DNA of 64,000 nt, taken from DASWZN01 sp963841635. GTDB lineage: Bacteria > Acidobacteriota > Terriglobia > Bryobacterales > Bryobacteraceae. The stretch lies in contig CAWJDO010000002.1 in the NCBI GenBank assembly GCA_963841635.1, forward strand, positions 3,472,001-3,536,000, written 5' to 3'. Below the pieces are notes generated by a model that was not told the DNA's origin, did not search any database, and saw nothing but the letters and a program-made list of their open reading frames with translations. Positions 42,425-51,757 of this stretch are shown one piece after another. The position numbers were made by a program, and so were the translations under genes. The number at the start of each line of letters is the position of its first letter. The first letter of the stretch is position 1.

Positions 42425-45358
42425 TCATCGCATCCGCCGCGCCAATTCCTCGAAGGGCTCCTTGTACTCGCGCGCCAGTTGGCGATGCGACGTCTGAATG
42501 GCTCGCGCCTGGCCTCGCAGCGCCGCTGCCTGCGCGCGCTCGCCGAGGTCCAGGTAGCAGGCCGCCAGGAACACCTGCGCCTCGGCCAGCTCGGGGCTGT
42601 TCGCGTCGAGAATGTCGGAGCGGAGATCGAGCGCGCGTCTCAGCAGCGGCAAGGCGTCCGCCGCGCGATGCTCGATCAGGTCTCCGCGGCCTTCCGCCAG
42701 AGCGGCACGCGCCTCCGTGCGTTTCAGCCACTGTCGGGCCGCCGTGGCGCTCAACTCCGCCCTGGCCTGCGCCGCCAGCCGGACCGCAGCCTCACGGTCG
42801 CCTCTCGCCAGGGCGGCTTCGGCCTTCAGCACATCTATATTCAGGGACTCCAGCGACAGCACTCCTTGCGGGGCCCGTCCCACGCGGTAGGCGTCGATCG
42901 TAGCCGCGGCCTCGGCGGGGTGCCCGTCGGCGATCGCGAGCCGGACGCGGTCTTCGATCTGCAGGTAGCTGGCGGGAGCGTGCACCTTCCCGTAGATCGC
43001 GACCGCTTCATTCAGCAGTTTGCGCGCCTCCGCCTCGCGGCCGAGGTCGAGCAGCACGCGCGCCTGATACGCCAGCATCTGCCCCAGGTATTGGGTGCCG
43101 GGGCGATTCTTGCGGCGGTTATCGACGGCCTGAGAAATATACCCAAGGCCCCCTTCGAGGCGGCCGCTCCGCGCCAGTGCCCAGCCGTACTCGAGCGCTG
43201 TCTGCGGCGTGTAGAACGGGTCGGCCGCGCCTCGGGTGCGCAGAGCGATGTCCTTGGCATGTTCGAGGAGTTGCAGCCCTTCCCTGGTGCGGGAAGAGGT
43301 GTAAAGGAACTGGCCCAGGCGAAGCTCCGTCTCGAGCGTGTCCACATGGTCGTCGCCGTTCATCTTCCGCGCGGCGGCCAGCGCCCGCCGAAAGCTGTCC
43401 TCCGCCAGGCCGAATTCGAGGAGCTTCTGCCGCGCCTCACCCTGGTAGGCATACATCCGAGGCAAGTCCGGATTGGGATCGCCCGCGGCCTTCTTCGATA
43501 CCTGGATGGCCTCGACCAACAGGGCATCGGCTTCGCGTTCGTCGCCGTGCAGAAGGTGAACCGAGGCGTACTCATACAGCGCTTCGGCCAGGTCCGTGCT
43601 CGCAGGATACGCGCGAAGGACTTTCACTCCTTCCCGCGAATACGTCAGCGCCTTGTCCATGTCGGAGCTCTGATAGTGCTGCGCCAGGTTCCAGAGCAGC
43701 AGGCCGCGGTCCCGCGACGTGAAGTCTCTGTTCCGATCCATGATCCGCTTGGCTTCGAGAAGCACGGCTTCCCGGTCGCCTACCGACTGCGACGCGTGGA
43801 GCGCGGCGGCGAGATGCACGAGTGCCACTGCGAGCCGCGGGGAGTTGTTTCCGTACAAGGCTCTGGCAAGCAAGACACCTTTGCGGCGCGCCGCCACCGC
43901 CTGGTCGTCGAGACCCAGGTCCCCGTACATGCTGCCGAGAGTACCCAGCACCTGGAGCTTCGCCTCGGGAACGGCCGCCAGGTCGCCATCGATTTTGCGG
44001 GCGCCGATATCAAGCAGTTCCCGCGCCGTCGTCTGGCGAGCTTTGACCGGGTCTGGCTGGTTCGAGCTGTTGGCGCGGAAGATGTCCTCGAGAAACCCCT
44101 CCACGGCCGCTGCCGTCCGCGTCTGGGTTCGCGCGATGTGGGCTTGCCACAGCGCCACGCTCATGCCCGTCGCCAGCGCCAGCGCGATGGCCGCCGAGGA
44201 CGTTGCCGCCAGCTTGTGCCGCGCGAGGAACTTTCGGACGACATACCAGGCGCTGTCCGGCTGCGCCGAGACCGGATCGCCGGCCAGATAGCGCTCGATG
44301 TCCTGGGCGAAGGAATGGACGGTGGCGTAGCGTTCCGCCGGCTGCTTCTTGAGGGCCTTGAGGACGATGGAGTCCAGGTCGCCCCGCAGCGTCGCCGCCA
44401 GCTTGCGCGACGCCCCGGCGGCTTCACTCGGGCGGCAGGGATCCATATTCAGGATGGCCTCTTCGAGAGCGCTCCGCGAGCCGTGCCGCAGCCTCCAGGG
44501 ATGCTCGCCTGCCAGCAGTTCATAGAGCACCGTGCCCAGCGCGTAGACGTCGGTGGCGGTGCTCACGGGCTGGCCGCGGATCTGCTCGGGCGAGGCATAG
44601 TCCGGGGTCATCATCCTACCGCCGACCTCGGTCAGTTCGGTCTCCGCACCCGCTTCTTCGCCCAGCAGCTTGGCGATGCCGAAATCCAGCAGCTTCGCTT
44701 GCCCTTCCGGGGTCACCAGGATGTTGGAGGGCTTCAGGTCGCGATGAATCACCAGGTGCGCGTGCGCGTACTCCACCGCCCTCATCACCTGCAGGAACAG
44801 GAAGAGCCGTTCGCGAACCGCCGGCAGGCCGCCGTTGCGGTAGTCGGTGATGGGTACGCCTTCGACGTATTCCAGGGCCAGGAAGGGCTGGCCATCGGCG
44901 ACGCCCGCGTCATACAAAGTCGCGATGTTGGGGTGCGAGAGCGCGCCCAGGATGTCACGCTCGCGGTCGAACCGCTCGAGGAAATGGCGGTTGTGGAGGC
45001 CCGCATGCGGCAGCTTCAACGCCACCGCGCGCTTCAAAGTGCCGTCGGAGCGCTCGGCCAGCCAGACGGTGCCCATGCCGCCGTGCCCCAGCTCGCGGAC
45101 CAGGCGGTAGGGGCCCAGCGCGCTGCCCGGCTCCGGGCCGCCCTGCGAAGTGGCCGAAGCATCGAGCCGCGGCAGGGTCTCCAGGAACCCTGGCCTGGTA
45201 TCGCTCGCCAGCAGTTCCCCCAGCAGTTGGCGGAACGAAGCGTCGGGCTCCGCGAGCGAGTCCAGCCATGCTGCTCGGGCGGTTTCGGGCAGCTCCAGCA
45301 CCTCGCCCAGCAGCCGCGAAACGGTGGCCCATTCTTCCGCCGTGATCTTGACGCTCAT
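42425..45358 (-). CDS. Membrane Ser/Thr protein kinase with TPR domain
   Basis: 977 aa. The N-terminal part (1-80) resembles regions seen before acidobacterial kinases. The Hanks-type kinase domain (about 84-350) has GHGGMGTV, K115, HRDLKPSN (D207) and DFG (D225), so it should be active. A single transmembrane helix (about 384-404) separates it from a long extracytoplasmic tetratricopeptide-repeat region. This architecture is common in Acidobacteria. It follows its ECF sigma gene by 3 bp, so the sigma factor may be a target or partner (inference). Confidence 0.9.
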   Translation of the reverse strand: MSVKITAEEWATVSRLLGEVLELPETARAAWLDSLAEPDASFRQLLGELLASDTRPGFLETLPRLDASATSQGGPEPGSALGPYRLVRELGHGGMGTVWLAERSDGTLKRAVALKLPHAGLHNRHFLERFDRERDILGALSHPNIATLYDAGVADGQPFLALEYVEGVPITDYRNGGLPAVRERLFLFLQVMRAVEYAHAHLVIHRDLKPSNILVTPEGQAKLLDFGIAKLLGEEAGAETELTEVGGRMMTPDYASPEQIRGQPVSTATDVYALGTVLYELLAGEHPWRLRHGSRSALEEAILNMDPCRPSEAAGASRKLAATLRGDLDSIVLKALKKQPAERYATVHSFAQDIERYLAGDPVSAQPDSAWYVVRKFLARHKLAATSSAAIALALATGMSVALWQAHIARTQTRTAAAVEGFLEDIFRANSSNQPDPVKARQTTARELLDIGARKIDGDLAAVPEAKLQVLGTLGSMYGDLGLDDQAVAARRKGVLLARALYGNNSPRLAVALVHLAAALHASQSVGDREAVLLEAKRIMDRNRDFTSRDRGLLLWNLAQHYQSSDMDKALTYSREGVKVLRAYPASTDLAEALYEYASVHLLHGDEREADALLVEAIQVSKKAAGDPNPDLPRMYAYQGEARQKLLEFGLAEDSFRRALAAARKMNGDDHVDTLETELRLGQFLYTSSRTREGLQLLEHAKDIALRTRGAADPFYTPQTALEYGWALARSGRLEGGLGYISQAVDNRRKNRPGTQYLGQMLAYQARVLLDLGREAEARKLLNEAVAIYGKVHAPASYLQIEDRVRLAIADGHPAEAAATIDAYRVGRAPQGVLSLESLNIDVLKAEAALARGDREAAVRLAAQARAELSATAARQWLKRTEARAALAEGRGDLIEHRAADALPLLRRALDLRSDILDANSPELAEAQVFLAACYLDLGERAQAAALRGQARAIQTSHRQLAREYKEPFEELARRMR

Positions 45359-45361
45359 CCT

Positions 45362-45886
45362 TCACCGCAGCGCCAGAGCGAGCAGCAGGCGCGCCTTTTG
45401 CCATTCCCGGCGGACGGTTCGGCTGGTCACGCCAAGGCTTGCCGCGATATCGTCCTCGCCGAGGCCGGCGAAATACCGCATCTCGACCAGCCGCACCAGG
45501 CGCTCATCCACCTTCGCCAGTTCCTCCAGCGCCTGGTTCACCATCAGGATCTCGTCTTCGGCTCCGCGCGCCGGGGCCGCCAGACCTGTGTCGAGCGTCA
45601 CCTGGCCGTTGTTGCCGCCGCGACGCCCGGCGTTTCGTTGCCGCACGAAATCCACGATGATCGATCGCATCGCCCGTCCCGCGTAAGCCAGAAAGCGCGC
45701 CTGTCCGGCGAGATCCACCGGGCCCGCCTTCTGAAGGCGGAGCCAGGTCTCGTGAACCAGAGCGGTGGTGTCCAGCAGCGTGATCGGTTCGCTGCGCTTC
45801 AGGCGGGCATGCGCCAGCCCACGAAGCCTCTCGTAAAGGAGAGCGAACTCGTCGCCCACTGTGGATGCGGCAGGAACTCCGGTCAT
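45362..45886 (-). CDS. ECF-family RNA polymerase sigma factor
   Basis: 174 aa with sigma region 2 (FALLYERLRGLAHARLKR...HETWLRL) and region 4 (LVEMRYFAGLGEDDIAASLGVTSRTVRREW). It belongs to the ECF group often found beside Ser/Thr kinases in Acidobacteria and Planctomycetes. No anti-sigma gene is adjacent, so control may run through phosphorylation by the kinase encoded 3 bp downstream (inference). On the minus strand a TATGAT box near 45911-45916 and a GAGGGG ribosome site precede the ATG. Confidence 0.9.
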   Translation of the reverse strand: MTGVPAASTVGDEFALLYERLRGLAHARLKRSEPITLLDTTALVHETWLRLQKAGPVDLAGQARFLAYAGRAMRSIIVDFVRQRNAGRRGGNNGQVTLDTGLAAPARGAEDEILMVNQALEELAKVDERLVRLVEMRYFAGLGEDDIAASLGVTSRTVRREWQKARLLLALALR

Positions 45887-45985
45887 CGCAATTCCCCTCT
45901 ATTTGCTCGAATCATATCACAGCCCGTGTCCGGTCCCGATACGAAATTGCGTTTACCCCTGTGAAAGCCAACTGGGAGGCAAACC

Positions 45986-47308
45986 ATGAATCGAACCGCA
46001 TTGACAACCGTAGTTTGCGTTTGGGCCGCCCTAATTCCAGCGGCCCCGGCGCGCGCGCAGAGCCACACGATCCCGTTCCCCGACCCGTCCGGGGTAATCG
46101 GGACTGTCGGAAGTGTCGATTTGAGCAATCCGTTCTTTCAGAACCTGGGGACCAACGGCCGCGTCTGCGCCACCTGCCATCAGTTCAGCGACGGAATGAC
46201 CGTCACGCCGCCGCACCTCCGGGCGCGTTTCCTGATCAGCGGGGGAACGGACCCCATCTTCCGTCCCGTCGATGGCGCCAACTGCGACAGCCTCGACGTC
46301 TCCACACGCGATGCGCGGCGCTCGGCCTACAGCTTGCTGCTGAGCAAGGGGCTCATTCGGATCGCGCTGCCGGTCCCGGAGAACGCCGAGTTCACCGTGA
46401 TCGCGGTGGACAACCCGTACGGCTGTTCGAGCACCACCACCCTCTCGATGTACCGGCGTCCGCTGCCGGCCACCAACCTGCGCTTCCTGACCACCGTCAT
46501 GTGGGATGGACGCGAAAGCATCGCCGGGAACACGCTCCAGCAGAACCTGATGCATCAAGCCAATTCGGCGACAACGGGGCACGCACAGGGCGCGCCGATC
46601 GATGACGCCACGGCCCAGCAAATCGTCGCTTTTGAGATCGGGCTTCACACCGCCCAGATGGCGGGCTTGCGTGTGGGCAGTCTGAGTTCGGGAGGGGCCA
46701 GTGGCGGCCCGGCGGCGTTGGCGCTTCAGCCGTTCTTTGTCGGCATCAACGATCCGCTCGGCACGGCCCCCTTCGATCCCTCGGCGTTCGGTCTCTTCTC
46801 GGCCTGGGCGAACGCGCACGGAGAGGACGCGGCGCTTCGCCAGTCGATCGCGCGCGGCGAAACCATCTTCAACACGCGGCCGATCGCGATCACGGGCGTG
46901 GCCGGATTGAACGACAAGCTGGGAGTGGCCGCGCTGGCCGGAACCTGCACCACGTGTCACAACGCACCTAACGTCGGCGACCACTCGGTCGCGCTGCCCA
47001 TCGACATCGGCGTCAACGACCCCTCTCGGCGCACGCCCGACCTGCCGCTGTTCACGATTCAGAACAACACCACCTTCGAAGTTGTTCAGACTCTCGATCC
47101 GGCGCGGGCACTGGTCACGGGTAAGTGGGCCGACATCGGCAAGATGAAAGGGCCCATCCTGCGCGGCCTGGCTGCGCGTGCGCCCTATTTCCACAATGGT
47201 TCCGCCGCCACACTGCTCGATGCCGTCAACTTCTACGACACCCGTTTTCAGCTGGGGCTGACGGACCAGGAAAAGGCCGACCTGGTGAATTTCCTCAGCT
47301 CGCTGTGA
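45986..47308 (+). CDS. Di-haem cytochrome c peroxidase-like protein
   Basis: Exported protein of 440 aa, signal peptide about 1-24. Two c-type haem sites are present: CATCH (61-65) and CTTCH (321-325), with the MauG/CcpA-type C-terminal motif GPILRGLAARAPYFHNGSAATL. The function could be peroxide reduction in the periplasm or oxidation of another protein as in MauG. The spacing of 260 residues between haems is longer than in classical CcpA, so this is probably an acidobacterial subfamily. A GGGAGG site precedes the ATG. Convergent with the POTRA gene, 3 bp apart. Confidence 0.85.
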   Translation: MNRTALTTVVCVWAALIPAAPARAQSHTIPFPDPSGVIGTVGSVDLSNPFFQNLGTNGRVCATCHQFSDGMTVTPPHLRARFLISGGTDPIFRPVDGANCDSLDVSTRDARRSAYSLLLSKGLIRIALPVPENAEFTVIAVDNPYGCSSTTTLSMYRRPLPATNLRFLTTVMWDGRESIAGNTLQQNLMHQANSATTGHAQGAPIDDATAQQIVAFEIGLHTAQMAGLRVGSLSSGGASGGPAALALQPFFVGINDPLGTAPFDPSAFGLFSAWANAHGEDAALRQSIARGETIFNTRPIAITGVAGLNDKLGVAALAGTCTTCHNAPNVGDHSVALPIDIGVNDPSRRTPDLPLFTIQNNTTFEVVQTLDPARALVTGKWADIGKMKGPILRGLAARAPYFHNGSAATLLDAVNFYDTRFQLGLTDQEKADLVNFLSSL

Positions 47309-47311
47309 GCG

Positions 47312-48544
47312 TCACTGGAAGGTATACGTGACGTCGACCACGTCGCTGTTCGTGCGCGGATCGAGCCGCAGTTCGACTCTGCGGGCGCCGCCGCCGTGCG
47401 GAATCTCGAAGCGGAAGGAGTGGACGGCGTCCATGTCGAGAGGCGCGCCCGGAGCGATGGGCCAGCGCGCCCGGTTGTGCGCCTCCGATGACGCATCCAG
47501 GCCGACAATGCGAAGGTCTCCCATCTTTGATTGGCGGCCCTTGTCCAGGGTCACGGTGATGCGTGCCAGGTTCTTCTGGTCATCGAGCGTCCGAGCGATC
47601 TTCGAGGAAGGGTGCTGGTAACCGTAGTGCGGCAGAGCCCATTCCATCTTCTCCGCGGCAGTGCGGATGGCCACGATGTTCACTACGTCGCCGGGTTTCG
47701 ATTCCATCAGCTTCAACACCGCGGGCGGGAGGTCTCCACCAGCGATGTCCAGGGCCTCGAGGCGGTAGAGCGGGCCTTCTTCCACAGTGGTTGTCACGGT
47801 CAGACCGCCGGAAGCATCCGGCGCGACGTCGAAGCGCGGGAAGCCGGCGCGTAGGCGTCCGACGTTCTCATAAAGCGGCCGCAGGTTGCGCTCCACCCAG
47901 TCGCGGAACTCCAGTTCGGTATACTCCGAGCCGATCGCGACGGGCCCCAGCGCCTTTACGAGATCGGCGGCCGGTATCGACGCGTTCCCTTCAAAGCGGA
48001 GCGCAGCCACTTTCGGAAGCGTTTCCGGGCGGAACACATAGCCCCTGCCCCAGTTGGCCAGCTTGGCGATCACCTTTTCCTTGCGGCCGAGGCGCTCGGC
48101 CATGAAGCGCTCCATCGCCCGCGTGTAGAAGGACTCGGCGGCGTCGTTGGTCGGGATGCTTTTCTGCACCAACGGCTCGTTCTCACGGAGCCAGGTCCAC
48201 ACACTTTCTTCGTCGCCACCGGGAATCTGTATGCGGCAGGGGCGCAGATCGGAAATCTCGAAGACCACCAGCGTGACGTCGATAACGGGCTTGTCCTGGG
48301 CGCGCGCGGGAACGTAGCGGTAGTTTGTGGATGAGAACAGCCCGGTGTCCATGAGGCGCTGCGCGGCGGCCTGCAGGTCTTCGGACGACGCGGAAATGCC
48401 GGGCTTCAAGCCCGAGGCTGCGATGAGGGCCGCAGTCGGATAGCGTGAGTTGCCCTCCACGCGGATCGAGCCGATGGTGCCGCACTGCGCGGCGAACGCC
48501 ACCACGAATAACAGCCACACGCGCATAGGCAGAACAGACATCAT
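47312..48544 (-). CDS. POTRA-repeat outer-membrane-assembly-like protein
   Basis: 410 aa. After a signal peptide, three or more POTRA-like repeats can be recognised: IGSIRVEGNSRYPTAAL, VAALRFEGNASIPAADL and YRLEALDIAGGDLPPAVL. These are the protein-binding modules of BamA/TamA-type proteins, but the C-terminal beta barrel is missing, so this is a periplasmic POTRA-only protein. It may assist outer-membrane protein or lipid handling. Start codons at 48541 and 48526 are also possible. It diverges from the oxidoreductase gene with an 11-bp gap. Confidence 0.75.
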   Translation of the reverse strand: MMSVLPMRVWLLFVVAFAAQCGTIGSIRVEGNSRYPTAALIAASGLKPGISASSEDLQAAAQRLMDTGLFSSTNYRYVPARAQDKPVIDVTLVVFEISDLRPCRIQIPGGDEESVWTWLRENEPLVQKSIPTNDAAESFYTRAMERFMAERLGRKEKVIAKLANWGRGYVFRPETLPKVAALRFEGNASIPAADLVKALGPVAIGSEYTELEFRDWVERNLRPLYENVGRLRAGFPRFDVAPDASGGLTVTTTVEEGPLYRLEALDIAGGDLPPAVLKLMESKPGDVVNIVAIRTAAEKMEWALPHYGYQHPSSKIARTLDDQKNLARITVTLDKGRQSKMGDLRIVGLDASSEAHNRARWPIAPGAPLDMDAVHSFRFEIPHGGGARRVELRLDPRTNSDVVDVTYTFQ

Positions 48545-48555
48545 ACGATGGATGC

Positions 48556-49497
48556 ATGCTGAACTGGGTGGTGGCCGGAATCGGCGACATTGCCACGCGG
48601 CGGGTGATTCCGGCGATCCTGTCGGAGCCGCGGAGCCGGCTTTACGGAGTGGTCACGCGCGATCCCGCGAAAGGGGCTGGCTACGGCGGCAAGGTGTGGA
48701 CCGATTTCGACGGCGCCCTTCGGGATGACGCCGTGGACGCCGTCTACATAGCGCTGCCGGTGGCCCTGCACGCGCCGGCGACCGTGGCGGCGCTGGCCGC
48801 CGGCAAGCACGTCCTCTGCGAAAAGCCGATGGCGCTGGACTATGCAGCCGCCTGCGCGATGGTGAGCGCCGCGAAAGCATCGGCGGGGCTGTTCGGCATC
48901 GGCTATTACCGGAGGCTATATCCCAAGGTGCGGCGGACCGCGGAGCTGATTGCGGCCGGGGCGATCGGGCAGCCGGTGATGGCGTTCGCGACCGCGCACA
49001 ACTGGTTCAACGCGGAAGGCGGCCATCGCAGATGGCTGCTCGATCGCGCGCTGGCCGGCGGCGGACCGCTCTACGACACCGAGTGCCACCGCATCGACCT
49101 CTTCAATCTGCTGTTCGGTCGGCCGGTGACGGTTGCGGCGCAGCTCTCGAACGTTGTGTTCCCGGGAGAGGTGGAGGACGCGGCGACGGTGCTTGTGGAT
49201 TACGAAGGCGGCGTTCGCGGAATCGTGGATGCGCGGCGGCACTCGAGGGTGGCGCGCGACGAGTTCCGCGTCATCGGTACCGAGGGCGAGATCGAGCTCA
49301 GTCCACTGAATGGGCCGGAGTTGGTGTATCCCGGCGGCGCGGAGGCGCTGCCGACGCACGAGAATTTTCACTATCCGCTGGTAGAGAATTTCGTGAGCGC
49401 CGTGGTGGAGGGAACGCCGCTGGCTTCCTCGGGTGAGACGGCGCTTCCGACGGATTGGGTGATCGCGCAGGCTGCCGCTTCAGCGCGACTTGATTGA
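48556..49497 (+). CDS. Gfo/Idh/MocA family NAD(P)-dependent oxidoreductase
   Basis: 313 aa. The N-terminal Rossmann domain starts WVVAGIGDIATRRVIPAI; the catalytic region has CEKPMAL (EKP Lys), and the C-terminal alpha/beta domain contains the ECHRIDLFNLLFG segment with the conserved Asp/His. Such enzymes oxidise or reduce sugars, inositol or related compounds; the substrate is unknown. It overlaps the convergent anti-sigma gene by 18 bp. Confidence 0.87.
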   Translation: MLNWVVAGIGDIATRRVIPAILSEPRSRLYGVVTRDPAKGAGYGGKVWTDFDGALRDDAVDAVYIALPVALHAPATVAALAAGKHVLCEKPMALDYAAACAMVSAAKASAGLFGIGYYRRLYPKVRRTAELIAAGAIGQPVMAFATAHNWFNAEGGHRRWLLDRALAGGGPLYDTECHRIDLFNLLFGRPVTVAAQLSNVVFPGEVEDAATVLVDYEGGVRGIVDARRHSRVARDEFRVIGTEGEIELSPLNGPELVYPGGAEALPTHENFHYPLVENFVSAVVEGTPLASSGETALPTDWVIAQAAASARLD

Positions 49498-50673
49498 GAT
49501 CTCGGTGAGGATGGGGGCCGGCTGCCCCGGGCCTGCGCCCAAGTGGGTCCCGTCGGACCTTTGGTATCGGACGCCTTCCAGTTGCTGCTGCCGCGCGCGG
49601 CTGACGAGCGTCGAAAGCGGACCGTTGTCGGGCTGCGGCATCAGGACAGCCTGCAGCACGCCGGGCCTCGTCACGATGACAACGGGTTGGTTTGCGACGA
49701 CCGGCCCGGCGTACAGAGCCCGCTGGCCGGCCAGCACGTAGAGATATCCGCCTTGTCCCGGTTCGATGCGTAGACGCACGGACTCGTGGCCGCGGAAGCT
49801 CGTGTCGGGCGGGACTTCGACGTCCTTATCGCCCTCGCCACGGCGAAGCAGGGTGTAGCGCAAGCCGATGGGACCGTGCTTGTCCGCGGCCCCCATGCCG
49901 GGCATCACCTTCATGAGTTCGGCAGCGTCGCGGCCGGCAATGCTCAGCTGTGAGGGTCGGTTCGATTGAAGCTGCTGGCTCTTGGCGTCGCTCGGAGTGG
50001 GGACGATCTCCGGGGCCGCGGCCTCGACAGTGACAGTCTGCGTCACGCTCGCGGGCGGAGGAGGCGGAGGAGGCGCGGCTTTGGGCGCCGGTGGGGCCAC
50101 GCGCTCCGCGGCCGCCAGCGCCGAAGAATCAAGCTTACCCCCTACAACGCCGGCGCTCGGCGGAGCCGCCGGCTCGGCCGCGAACCTCGGGGCGCCGGCA
50201 GAGGCTTCCCGCCGGGGGGCGACCAAGGCCGGCGCCGGGAGCCGCTTGGTGGTCCGGCGCGGGGTAACGCGCTCGACGTGGCTCGGCGCCGGTGCCGCCG
50301 GAACCACCTCGGGAGGCGCTATCTTCTTCGCCATCGCCATCTGCTGCGCGGCGGGCGCCGTATTCCGAACCGCCTTGGTCCGAAGGACTGCGACGGTGAG
50401 CACGACAGCAGCCGCTGCCGTGGCGGCGGCCAGGGTCCATACTGCGGGCCTCCACAGCCTGAACGCCGCCGGTGGAGTTTCGACCAGCGCCGCCTGTACG
50501 CGCTCGCGGCAGGCCGGATCCGCCAGCACTTCCCGCAGCGCCTCCTCATCCGCAAGAGCGTCGAACAGAGTCTGATCGGCGAGGGCGGCATCGAACAGCG
50601 CGCGCTGTTCCTCGGGCGTCAGCGTGCCCGCCGCATATCCGCCGAGAAGCTTCCGCAGGTCGGGGGGTGTCAC
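49480..50673 (-). CDS. Anti-sigma-factor-like membrane protein
   Basis: 397 aa. The N-terminal ~85 residues (DLRKLLGGYAAGTLTPEEQ...) resemble an anti-sigma domain, though the Cys zinc site is lacking. A transmembrane helix follows (about 95-117, VWTLAAATAAAAVVLTVAVL), then a long Pro/Ala-rich periplasmic linker and a C-terminal beta domain. It starts at a GTG that overlaps the sigma gene stop (GTGA at 50670-50673), which argues that it is the partner of that sigma factor and holds it at the membrane. The C-terminal domain may be the signal-sensing part. Confidence 0.75.
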   Translation of the reverse strand: MTPPDLRKLLGGYAAGTLTPEEQRALFDAALADQTLFDALADEEALREVLADPACRERVQAALVETPPAAFRLWRPAVWTLAAATAAAAVVLTVAVLRTKAVRNTAPAAQQMAMAKKIAPPEVVPAAPAPSHVERVTPRRTTKRLPAPALVAPRREASAGAPRFAAEPAAPPSAGVVGGKLDSSALAAAERVAPPAPKAAPPPPPPPASVTQTVTVEAAAPEIVPTPSDAKSQQLQSNRPSQLSIAGRDAAELMKVMPGMGAADKHGPIGLRYTLLRRGEGDKDVEVPPDTSFRGHESVRLRIEPGQGGYLYVLAGQRALYAGPVVANQPVVIVTRPGVLQAVLMPQPDNGPLSTLVSRARQQQLEGVRYQRSDGTHLGAGPGQPAPILTEISIKSR

Positions 50674-51200
50674 TTGCGCACCTCCCAACTGCCGCCCATC
50701 AACTGCAGCAGGTGTTTGCGGCAGCGGAAATCCCAAGTGTAGACGGTGTTGATCGAGCGCGCGCCGAGCAGCGCCTGGATCTCCGGAAAGGTGCGCCCCT
50801 CGAGCTTCAGACGCATCAGCTTCCGGCACTCGGCGCCCAATTTCTTGACGGCGGCCGCCAGGCGCACCGAGATCTCTCTCCGGCGGGCGAAATCCTCCGG
50901 GCTCTCGCCGTCAGAGGCCAGCGGGCAGTCCTCCAGCGCCACCTCGTCGCCGTGCCTCTCGGATTTGCGAAAGTATGCCATCATCTTGTACCGCAGGATC
51001 TGCATCGAGAGAGGAAGGAGCTCCGCCGGCTCGTGAACTTCCCGGTACTTCTCGTGGATGACAAGCAGGACCTCCTGCGCGAGATCCTCCGCGGCGTCCC
51101 TCGATATACGAGATGCCGCGTAAGCCACGATCCTTTCACGCAGGGCGGCCAGGACGGAGTCGCGTTCCGTCGCCGGCCGTGGTGCGGTGGCAGGATCCAT
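50670..51200 (-). CDS. ECF-family RNA polymerase sigma factor
   Basis: 176 aa with region 2 (AAEDLAQEVLLVIHEKY, YKMMAYFRKSER) and region 4 (LMRLKLEGRTFPEIQALLGARSINTVYTWDFRCRKHL). The ATG at 51200 starts MDPATAPRP; the longer frame upstream is in the adenosine kinase gene on the other strand. The stop overlaps the GTG of the anti-sigma-like gene, so both are made together. It diverges from the adenosine-kinase-family gene. Confidence 0.87.
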   Translation of the reverse strand: MDPATAPRPATERDSVLAALRERIVAYAASRISRDAAEDLAQEVLLVIHEKYREVHEPAELLPLSMQILRYKMMAYFRKSERHGDEVALEDCPLASDGESPEDFARRREISVRLAAAVKKLGAECRKLMRLKLEGRTFPEIQALLGARSINTVYTWDFRCRKHLLQLMGGSWEVRK

Positions 51201-51219
51201 GGGAGGTACCACAATACAG

Positions 51220-51225
51220 TATCCT
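51220..51225 (+). promoter_or_regulatory. -10 element of the adenosine-specific kinase gene
   Basis: TATCCT ending 9 nt before the ATG at 51235; leaderless-type spacing with no ribosome-binding site. Confidence 0.4.
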
Positions 51226-51234
51226 AGAAATCCG

Positions 51235-51717
51235 ATGGAACTAAAAACGATTCGACTCGACGTGCCGAAGGACGCCAATTTAGTTCTCGGCCAGACGCAC
51301 TTCATCAAAACGGTCGAGGACCTGTGCGAGGCCATCGTGAACACGGTGCCGCAGGCCAGGTTCGGAGTGGCGTTCAACGAGGCTTCGGGGGCCTGCCTGA
51401 CGCGCGTGGACGGCAACGACGAAGAGCTGAAGGCTTCGGCTGCGGCGAACGCGGCCGCGATCGGCGCCGGCCACATCTTCATAGTGACGCTGCGGGACGC
51501 CTATCCCATCAACGTGCTCAACCGCATCAAAGATGTCCCGGAAGTGTGCTCGATCTTCTGCGCGACGGCCAACCCGGTTGAAGTGATCGTGGCCGAGACG
51601 GAGCAGGGCCGCGGAGTGCTGGGCGTGGTGGACGGCCTTCCGCCCAAGGGCATCGAAGGGGACGCCGACATCGAGTGGCGCCGCCAGTTCCTCCGCAAGA
51701 TCGGCTACAAGTGGTGA
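51235..51717 (+). CDS. Adenosine-specific kinase (PF04008 family)
   Basis: 160 aa and nearly full length of the family first known from the archaeon Pyrobaculum. Conserved segments include LGQTHFIKTVEDLCEAI, ARFGVAFNEASG and GRGVLGVVDG. The structural family binds adenosine and adenine nucleotides, but the role in bacteria is poorly defined. The ATG at 51235 is favoured by a TATCCT box 9 nt upstream. The Y1 transposase element begins 6 bp after its stop, so the gene itself is intact. Confidence 0.85.
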   Translation: MELKTIRLDVPKDANLVLGQTHFIKTVEDLCEAIVNTVPQARFGVAFNEASGACLTRVDGNDEELKASAAANAAAIGAGHIFIVTLRDAYPINVLNRIKDVPEVCSIFCATANPVEVIVAETEQGRGVLGVVDGLPPKGIEGDADIEWRRQFLRKIGYKW

Positions 51718-51722
51718 GCTCA

Positions 51723-51757
51723 GATTAAATTCGGGACAGTATACTCATTCACCAATT
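51723..51757 (+). repeat. Left 35-bp inverted repeat of the transposase element
   Basis: Starts GATTAAATTCGGGAC and contains the palindrome AGTATACT. It is a perfect inverted match to 52482-52516. Confidence 0.9.

Noticed and set aside
42422..45964. 1180-codon open frame opposite the kinase and sigma genes
   Set aside because: The kinase and sigma factor on the other strand have clear catalytic and DNA-binding motifs; the antisense product is Gln/Arg-rich without motifs.
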